Below, piece by piece: positions 45,408-57,479 of a stretch of 64,000 bases of DNA. The notes below the pieces were generated by a model, which was given only the letters and a program-made list of their open reading frames with translations, was not told the DNA's origin and ran no database searches. Every line of letters starts with the position of its first letter. Within the stretch, counting starts at the first letter, position 1. The translations under genes were made by a program, and so were the position numbers. This DNA is from Odiellus spinosus. Taxonomy: Eukaryota > Arthropoda > Arachnida > Opiliones > Phalangiidae. Location: NCBI GenBank assembly GCA_963920705.1, contig OY987227.1:23523434-23587433 (forward strand), given 5' to 3'.

Positions 45408-48400
45408 ATGTCTTCGACTGATACTAAAGTTTACGTAGCTACGACTTTGGTACCCGAAGCTTCTTTAGATATTCTCAGAAAAAGGTACTCTTTCGTGATT
45501 AGTTTTTTAAAGGGCAAGTCTCGTTTAATATTTTTTAGTGTGGGACGATTTGGATATAGTTGGTGTTATTTAAACGAAACTTATCCTTTAACTATATTTA
45601 AACGAAAGTTAATTTGAAATTATTTAATGAATATTAAAATTAAATTAAGATATGCGACTTCTGTGTGGTCGGAGGATCGGCCTATTCCCCGATCCGAACT
45701 TCTAAAGGCTGTCAGGGGTATTGACGGCCTCTTTTGTAGCGGATTAAACAAAATTGATAACGAACTTCTAGACGCGGCAGGTAAAATAAAAAATTTCAAT
45801 TATTTAAAGCGAATCCTTGTTAGAATAATCCATTCCAAGTATCCATGTCCAAAATGAAAACGCAAATTTAAATTAGGCCGAAATTTTCAAAATGTGTAAT
45901 TTAGGCCCACTTAGATTCTAAATTAACAAAAATGAACCGATTTTGACATGTCGTGGGAATCTATTAAGTAAATAATGTCCGCTCGGCAGGTCCTCAACTA
46001 AAAGTTATTGGAACGGTCTCAGTGGGATACGATCACATTGACCTGCCAGAATGCAAAAGAAGGTAAAGTTTAAGTCTATCCAATTTGGCATTCATTTAAT
46101 CATCATTACGTGTCGTAAATTATAGAAATATATTAGTTGGAAATACTCCGGACGTTTTGACGGACGCGGTGGCAGAATTAGCAGTTGGTCTTCTTCTGGC
46201 CACCAGCCGTTCTTTTTTCCGCGCTCATAACGAGTTGACCAGGTGATTTTTATTTAAAAGTAGAAAAACACTTGTTCAAGGGTTAGTTGGCGTAATCTTG
46301 GAGAAATATATAGGAGGGATTAGCGAACTGTCAATTTTCATGAAGAGACACCTTTCGAGGTTGTCATTTCAGATTCTCAAACATCCAGGGTGGCCAATTG
46401 AACAGTTTCTTTCGAATTTGGGCGGTTTTCAATGGTCCAATGTCCTCGAAAAATGTAATACCAAAATTTTAACCATCTCATTTCCCCCGAGCTGACTTAT
46501 ATTTGTCGAATCTTAGTTTTTAGGCTCTAATTTAAAGTATTTATAATACAAACTTGTTTTTGTCATTAACCGCTTTGGGAATGGTTAAACGAAATATCCA
46601 AATGAATCTGACTAATTTTTCTAGCGATACTAAAGAAGATTTACGTTAAACACGCGGAATTAGTCACTCTCCCATCTCCACCAATTTTTGTGGTTTTTAA
46701 AAAGTTGGAAAAGGAGATCGGAACACGGACATAGATGCTCTCAGTAGTACGAATTTAGTACCGCCAACTTATCCAAACATTGAATCATTCTACTTCATCA
46801 TAATATAAAGACAACAGTTGATTTTGCGCGCATTCTGACACACGTGAATTAATATTTATATTAATATTAATTAATTTTTTAATAGTATATAAAAAAATAA
46901 TAAAAATATTACCAGAGGTATATAATAACCCCCTTCGGGGGGAAGTATGAAAGGTAGGCAAAATCGACGAACAACAAGTGCCCGGCGTAAATCGCGGCGG
47001 ATCGACCCATTACACCATTTTGAAACTCACTAAATTTTCCCTACGCACACTTCCGGAACTCGCGAGCTGAAGTCAACCTTCGACTCCATTTTAACAGACA
47101 GCCTGACTTCTGAGACAGGAAGTTCTAAACACAAATCGAGCCGTCTTGTTTATACAAAGACCATTTACTAGAGTAGCGACATTGAGAAGTCCAGCGCGAG
47201 CTAGTGGCCTAGATAGTCAGCAGCGGGCTCTTGTTGTTCGTGATTTTTAGCATTGGTAGTATAGGGGCTTTAATACTTCCCCCCCGAGGGGGGTTATTAT
47301 ATACCTCTGATATTACCCATAATCCTCCAAAACAATTGTGACAACTTCACTTTAAACATAATATAATTTATTTTATTACGATTTTTATGTTGACTGTTTA
47401 AAAATTATTCAAAATAATCGATTTTAGCTCCATAATAATTTATTAAAAATATATATTTCAGCTTCAAAGTTGAATTAAAATTATATCTCTTCCTCAATCA
47501 GATGTAACGATCTATTTACTACTCTAATAGATCAACATTACGCCAGTTATCCTTGAACAAGAGTGTAGTCTCTTGATCTTAGTTATTTATCAGTTTATTA
47601 ATGACAATCGCGATTAGCGGACACTGGGAAAAGGTAATCTGGGCACCCATGTACCTGACCGGTACGTCTGTCCAAGGATCAACTGTGGGAATTGTTGGTT
47701 TTGGAAGAATAGGTTCGATAACATTGGAGCTAATTTAATTACTCTTCTACCTATATTTATATTAAGATTCAATTTCCAGGCCAAGCGATTGGTCAAAGGC
47801 TTAACGCTTTCAATATTAAAAAATTGTTGTACAGTGGAAATACCGAGAAACCAGAGGGCGAGTTATTATTACTATCAGAAGTAAATGAATTGAAGTTAAG
47901 GCCTATTTTTATAACGTAAGACTTGAGTACCTTGTTCAACATTCTGAAAATCCCACGCACAGGATCCTGGGACAAGCCCATTTTTATTTGTTTATTCGCC
48001 TAAATTTTTCTAATTAGAGTCTGAATAATATTAGGCTTTTTAGGCGTTAGTTCCTCAAATGCCCGGATGCAGAAATAGAGGCCGATTGGTGGCATTTTAG
48101 AATTAATTCGTTTTACAGGGTTCGTACACGACCTGGAAAACCTGGAAAAGTCAGGGAATTTGGAAATTGGCCCAAAAGTCAGGGAAAAGTCAGGGAATTT
48201 GGAAATTGGCCCAAAAGTCAGGGAATTTGGAAATTGGCCCAAAAGTCAGGGAATTTGGAAAGTGGCCCCAACGGTCAGGGAAAAGTCAGGGAATTTGAAA
48301 ATAGGACAAATGGTCAGAGAAAATAAATATTTTGGTATGTGTCAAGGAACTGTTTATGATTGGTTTACCAATCAGTTGTAACGTAATTATTATAAACTGA

Positions 48401-51016
48401 AAATATTTGCCTAAAGATTCAAATTGCTTCTCATATTCTCAGTAAACTATCCTGACCCCGATGTCAAATAAAATATGGGAATTGCCAGCAGCTCGCTCGT
48501 AAGAATATATTCATGAAAAAAGTATTAAAATTGGTTAGGGAAATTATTTAGAAATGGTCAGGGAAAACCTGGAAAAGTCAGGGAAATTAACTTCCAAAAT
48601 TTTGTACGAACCCTGTTTTAGAATCGGGTATCAAGACGAAGACGCTGTAATAGAGTTTTAATTTAGAGGCTCAATGAGTAACTTGAGTTTAATGAAAGAA
48701 GAATATGATTTTATTTACTTCGGTTCATTTACTTCTGTTAGTATTTATGTTTCTATCTTTAAAGGTTGTTAAATAGGTATTGAAAAATAAGTTTTTCGTG
48801 AAAATCTAAATACCTTTGAAGGTTGGAACTGAGCTAGTATATATAATATTAAAATTCAATCTAAATTCACCGTAAAGGGAGAGACTTGAAAGCGGAATTT
48901 GTACCCTTCAATACTTTATTGGAGGAGTCTGATTTTGTGATAGTTTCTTGCTCATTGAATCAACACACTGCCAAAATGTTTGACAAAGACGCTTTTCGTC
49001 GAATGAAAAAATCCGCTATTTTTATTAACGTCAGCCGGTAATGTTTCTTATATTGTCAGAAATTTTATTAAAGGGAGAATGCAGCCCACATTTTTTCATC
49101 GCTTCCTTATCGTTTAAACAGGCCTCCTTCGCTAGTAAAACCAGAAGCCGATGAAACCCTCCTTTGAAGTCTACTACTCCAATGTTCCATATAGCGCTCC
49201 TCTCTGTATGGGTAAAATTCCCAATTTTACGAGTTAGAAGGGGTTCTACTTCATCCCCCTTGTCTACGGAAAATTGGAAATTCTCTCTCTCCACAAACGA
49301 CGACGTTTTTTTGGACGAACTCCAAGGCTGCTAGAGATATTCGTTCGACGAGCTCCCACTCCGAAAACATCTACCGTTAGGAGGCGTACGAATCGCGCCT
49401 TTTGAAACTAACCCATACAGAGAGGGGTAGACAAGACCCGGGAGTAGACTTCAAAGGAGGGTTTCATCGGCTTCTGGTAAAACTAAAATTTAAACCAAAT
49501 TTTAAGATAAATAATCATTTTTAAACTTCCCTGGAAAGTAGGCTTAACAGTCATTTATCCAGAGTTTGATATCTCGTAATTAACGAGTCTCTGACGAACG
49601 AGCGAAAGCTTACCCCTATTAAGCCTTATTTGGAACGTTTTACTGTCATGTTATTCGCCGGAGACTCGTTAACTACGAGATATCAAACTTTGCATGAATA
49701 ATTGTTAAGCCTACTTTCTAGATAAGTTAAAAAATTTAAAAATTGATTTCTAGCTTAAAATTGGTTTGCAATTTTTTTACTCTTGGGTTAGGTCTACTTA
49801 AACGATAAGGAATCGGTAGAAAATCACGTGTGGGTTGCATTCTCCCTTTAAAGAGATAGTATCACATAATTTTGAACTTTTTTTTTTACATTCGTTAGAA
49901 AGTAGCGAATATTTTTGGCTACTATAATTTTTTCTTGCACGACGGGTCGGATATTTATCAAAAAATGGTAGCTTCCAAAATCACTTCACAAATTTCGTTG
50001 AATTTTAAAATACTATTCAATTTGGTTAAATTTTGAAATCAAGTGTTTTATTTCGTCTTGTTTCATCGTGTTTCGTGATTTTTAAATTGGATTTTGTTAT
50101 TTTTTTCTTTTCAATTTGGAAATCCACAATTAAGTGACATTATATTTTCGGTTTTCGAAAGTTGATTTTGCTGAGTGTCCGATCCTTCTCCTCTGCACGA
50201 TAAAAATATTTTCGTTAAAATTAAAAGTTTTTTACAAAATCGTGGTACTCTCCCTTTAATTAATTTGAAATTAATTATATGCGCACGAAAAAACGCCAAA
50301 TTAAAAATGGGAATCTTTCTCAGGGGAGGAGTAGTAGATCAAGATGCCTTGATCGAAGCATTACAATCTGGTGAAATCAAAGCGGCTGGTTTAGACGTTA
50401 TGACCCCTGAACCTTTACCCCCAAATCATCCCCTGACTAAAATTCCAAACTGCAGTAAGAGCGATATTTTTATATTTACTTTTAATAGAGAGCTGTACGT
50501 CAAGACATTTGTTCTTTTGGTCACGTACTGGCATTAGTGTACTGTTATGTAATAGCGAATTCCACTGGACCCACTCTCAGAGTGCTCTGAATCTCGCTGA
50601 AAACCGAATTTCTCTTGTGGAACGTAAAATTTTAAAAGATTGGATCCCCCAATCAAATCAGTGGAAAAGTGCTATTTTTGGTTTCTGCCTTGCTCAACAA
50701 TAATCTGATTCGCCAAATTGAGTATACAACTTACTCCCAGAGTGATTTCTATTGCTCTTGAGCAACCAATGGAATGTAAAAATTGCTCTAGAGCTCCCAG
50801 TGGAATTCGCTGTTAAGGATAGCTTACAAGTCTGCGTTTTTTCTCTAATATTTTATCAGTTTTTTTATTTAATTTTGATGTGGTTTTGTTTAAACATCAG
50901 CATTGTTGCCCCATATTGGAAGCGCGTGTCTCGAGACCAGGATCGCCATGTGTAATTTGACAGCTCAAAATATTGTGGCTGGGCTCGAAGGCAAACCCTT
51001 ACCAGCGCCTCTTTAA
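45408..51016 (+). CDS. GRHPR: Glyoxylate reductase/hydroxypyruvate reductase (GRHPR)
   Basis: Nine exons: 45408-45484, 45650-45780, 45990-46062, 46126-46242, 47618-47712, 47780-47861 (or 47857), 48882 (or 48878)-49037, 50324-50454 and 50901-51016; 325 residues (human 328). It reduces glyoxylate to glycolate and hydroxypyruvate to D-glycerate with NAD(P)H, removing glyoxylate. It is a D-isomer-specific 2-hydroxyacid dehydrogenase: [20 protein letters not shown], Rossmann motif [14 protein letters not shown] (exons 5-6), substrate Arg in FINVSRGG, Glu in [10 protein letters not shown] and the catalytic His in TLLPHIGSA. The last exon must be read in the frame ending EGKPLPAPL at 51016. The exon 6/7 junction has no strong GT-AG pair: GA|GTTATT with GGGAG|A, or a GC-AG pair, fit equally and give the same length. 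Introns 4, 6 and 7 contain inserted inverted-repeat elements. Confidence 0.93.
46913..47309. mobile_element. 397-bp DNA transposon derivative with perfect 21-bp TIRs, in GRHPR intron 4
   Basis: The left end CAGAGGTATATAATAACCCC and its exact mirror at the right frame the element; it is flanked by the direct repeat ATATTAC (46906-46912 and 47310-47316). Immediately inside are GC-rich runs CCCCCTTCGGGGGG and CCCCCCCGAGGGGGG that form hairpins. The interior is GC-rich compared with the intron and not coding. CAG-starting TIRs recall hAT elements, but the duplication is 7 bp, not 8. Confidence 0.9.
48116..48615. mobile_element. 500-bp element with CAGGGTTCGTAC ends, in GRHPR intron 6
   Basis: Ends CAGGGTTCGTAC / GTACGAACCCTG, flanked by TTTTA on both sides (48111-48115 and 48616-48620). 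Subterminal ACCTGGAAAAGTCAGGGAA occurs in direct orientation near both ends. Positions about 48150-48320 form an internal minisatellite with unit TCAGGGAATTTGGAAATTGG + CCCAAAAG in about five copies. From general knowledge, elements with this end and the CCTGGAAAAGTCAGGG block are widespread in invertebrate genomes. Confidence 0.85.
49068..49851. mobile_element. 784-bp TTAA-ended element with nested palindromes, in GRHPR intron 7
   Basis: Outer ends TTAAAGGGAGAATGC and GCATTCTCCCTTTAA mirror each other, with TTAA on both sides. Inside lie two further inverted repeats: a perfect 36-bp pair at 49140-49175 and 49444-49479 (starting ACCAGAAGCCGATGAAACCC), and a pair at 49533-49718 (GAAAGTAGGCTTAACA / TGTTAAGCCTACTTTC, with GATATCTCGTA and TACGAGATATC arms). 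These look like foldback elements inserted side by side within a first element. The 5' edge is only 31 bp after exon 7. Confidence 0.85.
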
Positions 51017-52622
51017 AATCAGAATTAATTTTCATTGTAAAATCAAGTATAATTAAAATATAGATGCCTAATAACGCTCATTTTGAGTGAGCAAACTAGT
51101 GGATGCTATAGGTCCATGCTTAGTCGAGAGACGCGTTATTAGGCATCCATTTTTTTTGAAGAAGGAGAAAATACAATTTAATTAAACAGAAATTGTTTCC
51201 AAATTTATTTATACACAATCAAAATAACTTCTACCACACTACATTTCACGCAAAACTGTTTTTTTAAGGGGGGGGGGAGTTTAATTTATTTCGAACGTTG
51301 GCTTCTTCATTTTATTTTAATAAATTAAGATTAATAATATATTAATATGATATTATTTGAACGTACAAAAGTAGCTTAATACAAAAATTTAATTCCTAAA
51401 AATCTACATTCATTTGTTCGCGCGATAAACGTCGTTCATTTTTTTTTTCGATCCGCAAAAAAATTATAAATTATTAAAAAAATAAATTAATTATATTATA
51501 TTTGTTGCTTTATATGAAAAATACGAAACATAATTTAAGATTTATAAAAATTTAAAATCTTTAAATTAACCTCTCGAGTGTTTAAACAAAATTAAAAATG
51601 ACTAGATAGATAAATAAAAATAAATCAACAAAAAATAAATAAATTTCGACTAGAAAATTGCGAAAGGTATGACTTGATAGTGACGTAAAAATGGGGGGGC
51701 TGGAAATATTAGCAAGAAATAGAACACCAAATAAACATTTGGCACTGTTTCGTTTTTCAAATCGTGAAAAATTTGACTACACGTATAATTTATCTTTTTT
51801 AATTTAAGAGTTCATGTCAATTTTTTTAAACCGGAAAGAGAACTTTCGGATCGACAGAGGAAGCCACTAATTTTTTAAACTGAACATTCCAGTTTATTGT
51901 CAGCTGCGATAGTTTCCCGCGCAAATCTTCCGCTGCGTGTAGTTTTGGAGATTTCGATATAATACGTAGAATTTATCACGTCTTCAGACTCGTGCTTTGA
52001 TTGGAGGAAAAATACATATCCACTGGAGTTTCAGTAAAGCTTATTCGCTCAAAAATAAGTACTTTGTTTATTTTATTTTATTTTTTTTGCCAAATTCGAT
52101 GTTGCATTTCGAAGAAATAGGCTCGTTTGCCAGGCTATTAAATAAAATTAACCGAGCGTTTTTTAAGGCCTCTGTTAGAATGGGAAATGATCTTGGATAG
52201 TTTATCTGTATGAAAATGTTGACAGAGAGGCGTTGCTTTTAGTTTCCAATATGATTTCTATTAAAGTTGGACCATTTTCTTGTTAGTTACTGTCCGAGAC
52301 GCTATTGTTTCTTATAATAATTCGAGAATAAGACCGGTACTGTCAATGATTGATTGAGGGAATATTTCGGTGTAATTGCATCATTATTTTCACAATGCGA
52401 GAGAAATTCAATAATATAGAGGAAAAAAAATGGAGTACGATGAAGGATAGTGTAATTCTGGGGGCAAAGTCTTGCTAAAGAGAGCTGTCTTTGAGGTTTA
52501 TTCAAAAATATATTTTCTAGCGACAATTTTTTCGACCACTTGTTTTTTCTTTATCCTAGTATAGTCCCATTTTTTTTTCGTTAGTGTTTCAAAAGCAAAT
52601 TGTTTTGGGCGCTTTTTAAATT
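51017..52622. other. Spacer, convergent 3' regions of GRHPR and SPSB3-like gene
   Basis: AT-rich without a supported gene. It contains a 51063-51147 hairpin element, a G run at about 51270-51280, and, on the right, the presumed minus-strand 3' UTR of the SPSB3-like gene. Confidence 0.4.
51063..51147. mobile_element. Tiny foldback element, 85 bp
   Basis: GATGCCTAATAACGC at the left is exactly mirrored by GCGTTATTAGGCATC at the right, with a 55-bp interior. It lies just past the GRHPR stop codon, probably within its 3' UTR. Confidence 0.65.
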
Positions 52623-54934
52623 TTAGACAAAAAGACACGAGTTTTTGACATTAGAGCGCGTATGAGGAACACGAGAACCGGAAGCTTCGTCGCGGAAGTT
52701 AAAAGCGGCGCTAGAATCGTGGTTAGTCGTTGCTAGAATGGCCGAATTCCCATTGTCCCTATCAGTCGAACCTCGATTATTGCTACTCCATTCGGATCGT
52801 TGATCGCCGAGGTACGCTTTCAAACGATTTGGTAGTCGTAGCCTTTGAACCCCGTTATCGTCCCTGACCGAGGCCAGAATGGCTGAACGACATCGGTCCT
52901 GAAGGCTATAGAATTCTCGTCTCGTTACGGCTAGCGACATCTCCGTTTTGGCCGCGGTTGAACACACAACGGGGTACAAGTCTTCTTGGACCAAATTGAG
53001 ACCAGTGAATGCTACGCCCAGACACACTCCGTCCTAAAAATAATTTTAAACGAATTTTAGAACCCAAAACAATTAGTATCAATAATTATTATTGGCTTAA
53101 AATTATCCAAAGCATTTTATGGCTAAATCCGTGATATTATTATTACCATTAACATTATTATAAACTATAAGTGCTTTATAATATCAAAATTTCGCGTTAA
53201 AACAATTAATCTCCTTGAACTGGAGTTGACACTGGAGGTGCGCTTTGCCATGAACTCCAAAGCGCGGCAGTGGGGAGACTTTTACAGGCGTCCCCTTAAA
53301 AATACATCTGTCTAGCTCATCCTGATGGGAGGCTTTGCCCTAAACTTTGAAACACTGCATGTAGAACATTTCTACAAGCTTCAACATGAATCAAGGCCGA
53401 TATTAATATTGTTTATAATTTTAGTTTATTCTTATAAATTAAGATTAAAAAGTTGGGGTAGGCAATACGGAAATTATTTTCTTTTGAAGCCATAAATATA
53501 ACATATTTTGTTTAAACTATTTCATTTCAGATTACTGTTTTAGTTTATTTTCTCTCCCCATATTTATTCTTTTACAAACTAAGCTAACCTTGACGTATAA
53601 ATAATCCTAAATAAAGTGGAAAATTAATTTCTAGTTTTATATGGGTTGTAAAATGTGTTCCTGGTGAATTAGGGTATAGTTATCGATAAACTTTATCTTT
53701 CATATAAACTACTTGACATTTTGGAACCGTTTTCAAACCGTTTCGAATGTTCAAATCTAATTTTTAAAATATTAATTTTGTTTCTTGATCAAAGATCCAA
53801 AAAAATTATAGTTTGACCTTTCCAAAACGTTTTCAATGTCTATATATTACCTTATAATACACTAGCGTTCCCCGATGTCCGTCGAAGAGAATTCCAACGG
53901 TAGCGGCTTCGTTTTCGCGAAAAGGCTTCGTATAGTGTCTCCATTGTCCGTTGTGCCACAAGAGACCCTTATGGGAAAGTCCCCAGCTGTGTTGATCTTC
54001 GCCCAACATATTGACGAAGGCGTCAACGTGTAATCGAGCCGATTTCGTGCATATTCCGAACATCATACTCGTTCCAAAGATACGCCTCGACACTTTAATT
54101 TCCCAGAAATAACAACCGCGGTTTAGGATACGATTTCCTCGAACTCCCGCCGTTCCATTAGACCTAAGTAAAATCAATAATAAATAAGCTCTTAAGTTTG
54201 GCGTAAACTTATTTATGTACACGTAAATACATTGGATCATTAGCCTTTTCTATCGAGTGGTTCTGGGGTGGGCGGTCCCTTTCTATTGAATAGAGCCAAT
54301 CAGAAAAGGAGATGACAAGTTTATTGCCAGTACCTAATTTGCGAAATTGTTAGGCTGCTTAGAACTAACATTTCCATTCAATTGATAAAATTGCTTCCAG
54401 ATAAACGTTTTAGAAGCTAATCTCGACTTTTTAAGGGTAAATCTAGTTAGTGAGTCCAACGTTCCTATTTAAACTATAAACATCGTAAACTTTGGCTTGG
54501 TAGAAAGAGAAATAAATAAAACAAACTTCACCAAGAGAAGTCACTCCCATATTTAGGTGTATATAAATAATTCAAGCTTTAGGGCTTTATGCAAAAATTA
54601 TTTAAAATATCCTAAAGGGAGATTTATGGTATTTGAAGCTAACTTTAAAGCAGAACTTCTGCCATCGGGTGAAGGTAAAAGTACGCGTGTAGTACGATTT
54701 TTCATTGTCTATCGTGGCCCCCCCTATTGGTCTAAAACTAATTGTCAACTCAAAAAGATGAGATTAGTTAAAAATTTACCAATTTGGATGAAAGTGGCAA
54801 GTTTGACATTTAGGTCCATAGATTCGAACTTCGTGTGATTTGTCTTTTCGGTTCCAAGACCAATTGTCCGCGCATCCCCATTTTGTCGAAAGCACTTGAG
54901 AAGGAATCAAAACTTCGTTCTCGTTAACTGTCAT
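52623..54934 (-). CDS. SPRY domain and SOCS-box protein, SPSB3-like
   Basis: Three exons on the minus strand: 54934 (exon from 54943)-54780, 54163-53851 and 53033-52623; 292 residues from the first Met. The B30.2/SPRY domain covers exons 1-3: WGCADNWSWNRKDKSHEVRI, FHPNWSNGTAGVRG across the first junction, CYFWEIKVSRRIFGTSMMFG, DQHSWGLSHKGLLWHNG, GTLVYYKDGVCLGVAFTG, and YPVVCSTAAKTEM. The SOCS-box region follows (SLQDRCRSAILASV, LRLPNRLKAYLGD). SPSB3 proteins are substrate receptors of cullin-RING E3 ligases with elongin B/C. A CCCGTTCAG acceptor-like site precedes the start exon, so a further 5' exon may exist. The last 40 residues (SSNNRGSTDRDNGNS onward) are low-complexity. Intron 2 carries a GTTCACACT-type repeat fragment. 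Confidence 0.88.
53700..53842. repeat. Dispersed repeat fragment (CCGTTTTCAAACCGTTTCGAA family)
   Basis: GAACCGTTTTCAAACCGTTT, TTTCTTGATCAAAGATC and TTTGACCTTTCC also occur, in inverted orientation, in the element at 57062-57246. The outer ends are missing here. It lies in intron 2 of the SPSB3-like gene. Confidence 0.6.
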
Positions 54935-54943
54935 GTCTCTCTT

Positions 54944-56734
54944 CTGAACGGGAAAGAAAATAAATCAGAAAATTTTAAAATACAGAAAAATGTTAGTTTA
55001 TTAATTAATTTAGATCTTGTAGAAAGCTACTCGCTAGCAAATATAACATCATTAAATCATAATATATAATTATATATGTAAAAATGTCTGCTTGTCGGCC
55101 CGACGTTAGCAAAGAGAAAAGCTGAAGCGAGTTGATACACAATGTTAAATTTCATTCGGGAAAAAATAGTTCATGCAAACTCCCCTTGAAGTTTTTTATT
55201 TCAAACGCGCAGCATGAAATTAAACTCAAAGCTAGCAAGTTTGAATTTCATTTAGGACAAATTATTTAGAGGTTATAACGTGTTTTTTGCGATGTTTAAC
55301 AGTTGTTTTAAGTTAAATAAGTTAAGTTTCGTGAATTGAGTTATCTTTAAGTGAAGGAAAACAGCTGTGATCGCGATAAAAGGTAGTTTTGTAAAGAACT
55401 CAAACAAAGTAAGAGGAATTTCGGTAATTTTAATATATTACGTATATAATTATACCACATAACAAATTTTTATAAGAAAGTACGCCATTTGATTTAATTT
55501 TTAGATGCAGTCATTTTTGAAGGCTATTGGCTAGTATTTGTATAAATAGGATCAAGTGCGAAAAAATATCTATCCGTTAATTTTCGAAAAAACAATTAAA
55601 ACTGGAACAATAATCTAATTAGACAGCTGTTTGCTGTGGCCGCTTTTTATCTCGCTTACACCTTAAAGAGGAGATAGAAAAATAGGAATCATTAATTGAG
55701 GCATATTGATACGCAATGTTAATAGCATAACGAATGAAAGTAGTCTTTGCCATTTCTCTTTGAACACGAATTTAACCTGGAGTTGGCAGAACGTAAACAA
55801 AGCTGTAGGCTCAAGAAATCCTAGAGATAACGGAGTCTACGTTTATTGGCATTGCCTAGTCGGAGTGGAATAAACTATATTAACAGTGGTTCCCAGTGAT
55901 AATTTCGTTGCACCCACTCTGATTATAGTAAAAATGTTCCCTCATTTCGAAGCCAATGGGGAGAGGAGAGCACGTGTTCATTTTCAAAACCATAAACTGC
56001 GTTGCTTTCAGCTGCTAGCTGATGGCTACACGGATCGTGTACCAGAGATCGCGGCCTCTCGTTCCAAATCGACAGACATTCAGAGGGGAGAAGGCGAGGG
56101 GACAAAATAATAATAAAAAAAAATGAAATGCAACCCTCCTCGTCGATGGAGTTGCGTCTGAACCGCGAGGAAGGGGGAGGAAATCAATGAGTACGAATAT
56201 ATTTCTATAAAAAGTTCCCCCCTCGAACTATGACAGCCGGCTCTCCCATATGTTCTCTATGACAAAGGCCCTTTGTGTCTGTGGATGGAAATTGTAACCG
56301 ACATTCGAGCAAGCTCGCGTGTTGATTAATTTTGAGCCGAAACAAATAAACGCACCTTAGAAATTGTCATTTAATTTAAATTATCAGGGCTGCTTAACAT
56401 TAAATAGATTCGTATGGATTTTGTAGCAAAAACTAATTATTTTTTTAATATTTAAAATCTCAGAATCTTATATATTCTCTGTTGATACCGTAATGAATTA
56501 ACTTCTAAATCTTGAAATTTCGTAACATGTTTAAATCGCGGCCAAGTATTCGACCGTAGTTACCTTTAAACAGTTCTGATAATATAACAATAGATATAAT
56601 TCAAAGGTCTTAAATGTTTTTCAGTGTAACGTCTTCAGATTCTTTTAATAATCGTAATTTTATTAATTTTACGCCTTTTTTGGCATTCATACTACATAAT
56701 CTATCTTTAAGTTGATAAAAGTGGCTTTCATTCT
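54944..56734. other. Upstream region of SPSB3-like gene
   Basis: No supported gene. TGTCTGCTTGTCGG at about 55086 differs by one base from the gene-proximal CGTCTGCT motif. A GC-richer segment at about 55900-56340 has short open frames on both strands and could be an untranslated exon or promoter; nothing recognisable is encoded. Confidence 0.35.
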
Positions 56735-56905
56735 AAGGTAAGTTCACACTAGAAACTCTGAAACTGTTTTCATTGTTTAAATGAACAGTTTAGGCTAATT
56801 ATTCATTTTTTGACAATGATGTTTACAGCTGACCTCGATATTTTACAAATTGACCTTTTCAAAACGGTTAAAAACTGTTTCAAAATCTTTAGTATGAACG
56901 CGGGT
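56735..56905. mobile_element. GTTCACACT-type MITE, copy 1
   Basis: About 170 bp with AGTTCACACTAGAAACTCTG at the left and a mirrored ...TTTCAAAATCTTTAGTATGAACG at the right, imperfect. An A-tract array at 56950-57025 separates it from the related copy at 57062. Confidence 0.55.
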
Positions 56906-56989
56906 ATGGTCTTTAAAACAGTTTTGGAATTTGGAAAGCTAAAATATTAAAAAAAAAAAAAAATGGTCAGTTATGTTGAGATCCTTTGT

Positions 56990-57029
<40 letters not shown>

Positions 57030-57061
57030 ATATTCCCAACGGTTTGAAAACGTCGTTTCTA

Positions 57062-57246
57062 GAACTTCGTTCACACTAGAGACTTTGAAATGATTTATAA
57101 CCGTTTAGGAAAGGTCAACTAATAAAATTTTGAGGTCAAACATATAGATCTTTGATCAAGAAACTAAGTTAACATCTTGGAAAGTCGATTTGAACATTCG
57201 AATCTGTTTGAAAACGGTTTCAAAGCGGCAAGTGTGAACGTAGCTT
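57062..57246. mobile_element. GTTCACACT-type MITE, copy 2
   Basis: About 185 bp: TTCGTTCACACTAGAGACTTTG at the left (first 20 bases TTCGTTCACACTAGAGACTT), mirrored by CAAAGCGGCAAGTGTGAACG at the right. The interior has TTGATCAAGAAAC. Related pieces are at 53700 and 56735. Confidence 0.65.
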
Positions 57247-57479
57247 AGTGGTCAGTGTGAACGTAACTTATGTAGATCGATTCAAACGTTTGAGTCGACA
57301 GTGATTTTGCATGGTTATAAAACTGTCTTTAAAGTTTATCGTGAAAACCATTTATAACTGTCACTATACTATAGTAAAAAAAATTGACAATTATTTTCTC
57401 ACCTTTCAATTGAAGACTTTTTTATTTGAAGGTGCACCAATGCTTGTTAAGTATTAACTCCCGTTTAATTTTAATTACA

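Noticed and set aside
50882-50955. GRHPR last exon read as [13 protein letters not shown]
   Set aside because: Wrong frame. The spliced phase gives PHIGSA with the catalytic His and runs to the stop at 51016.
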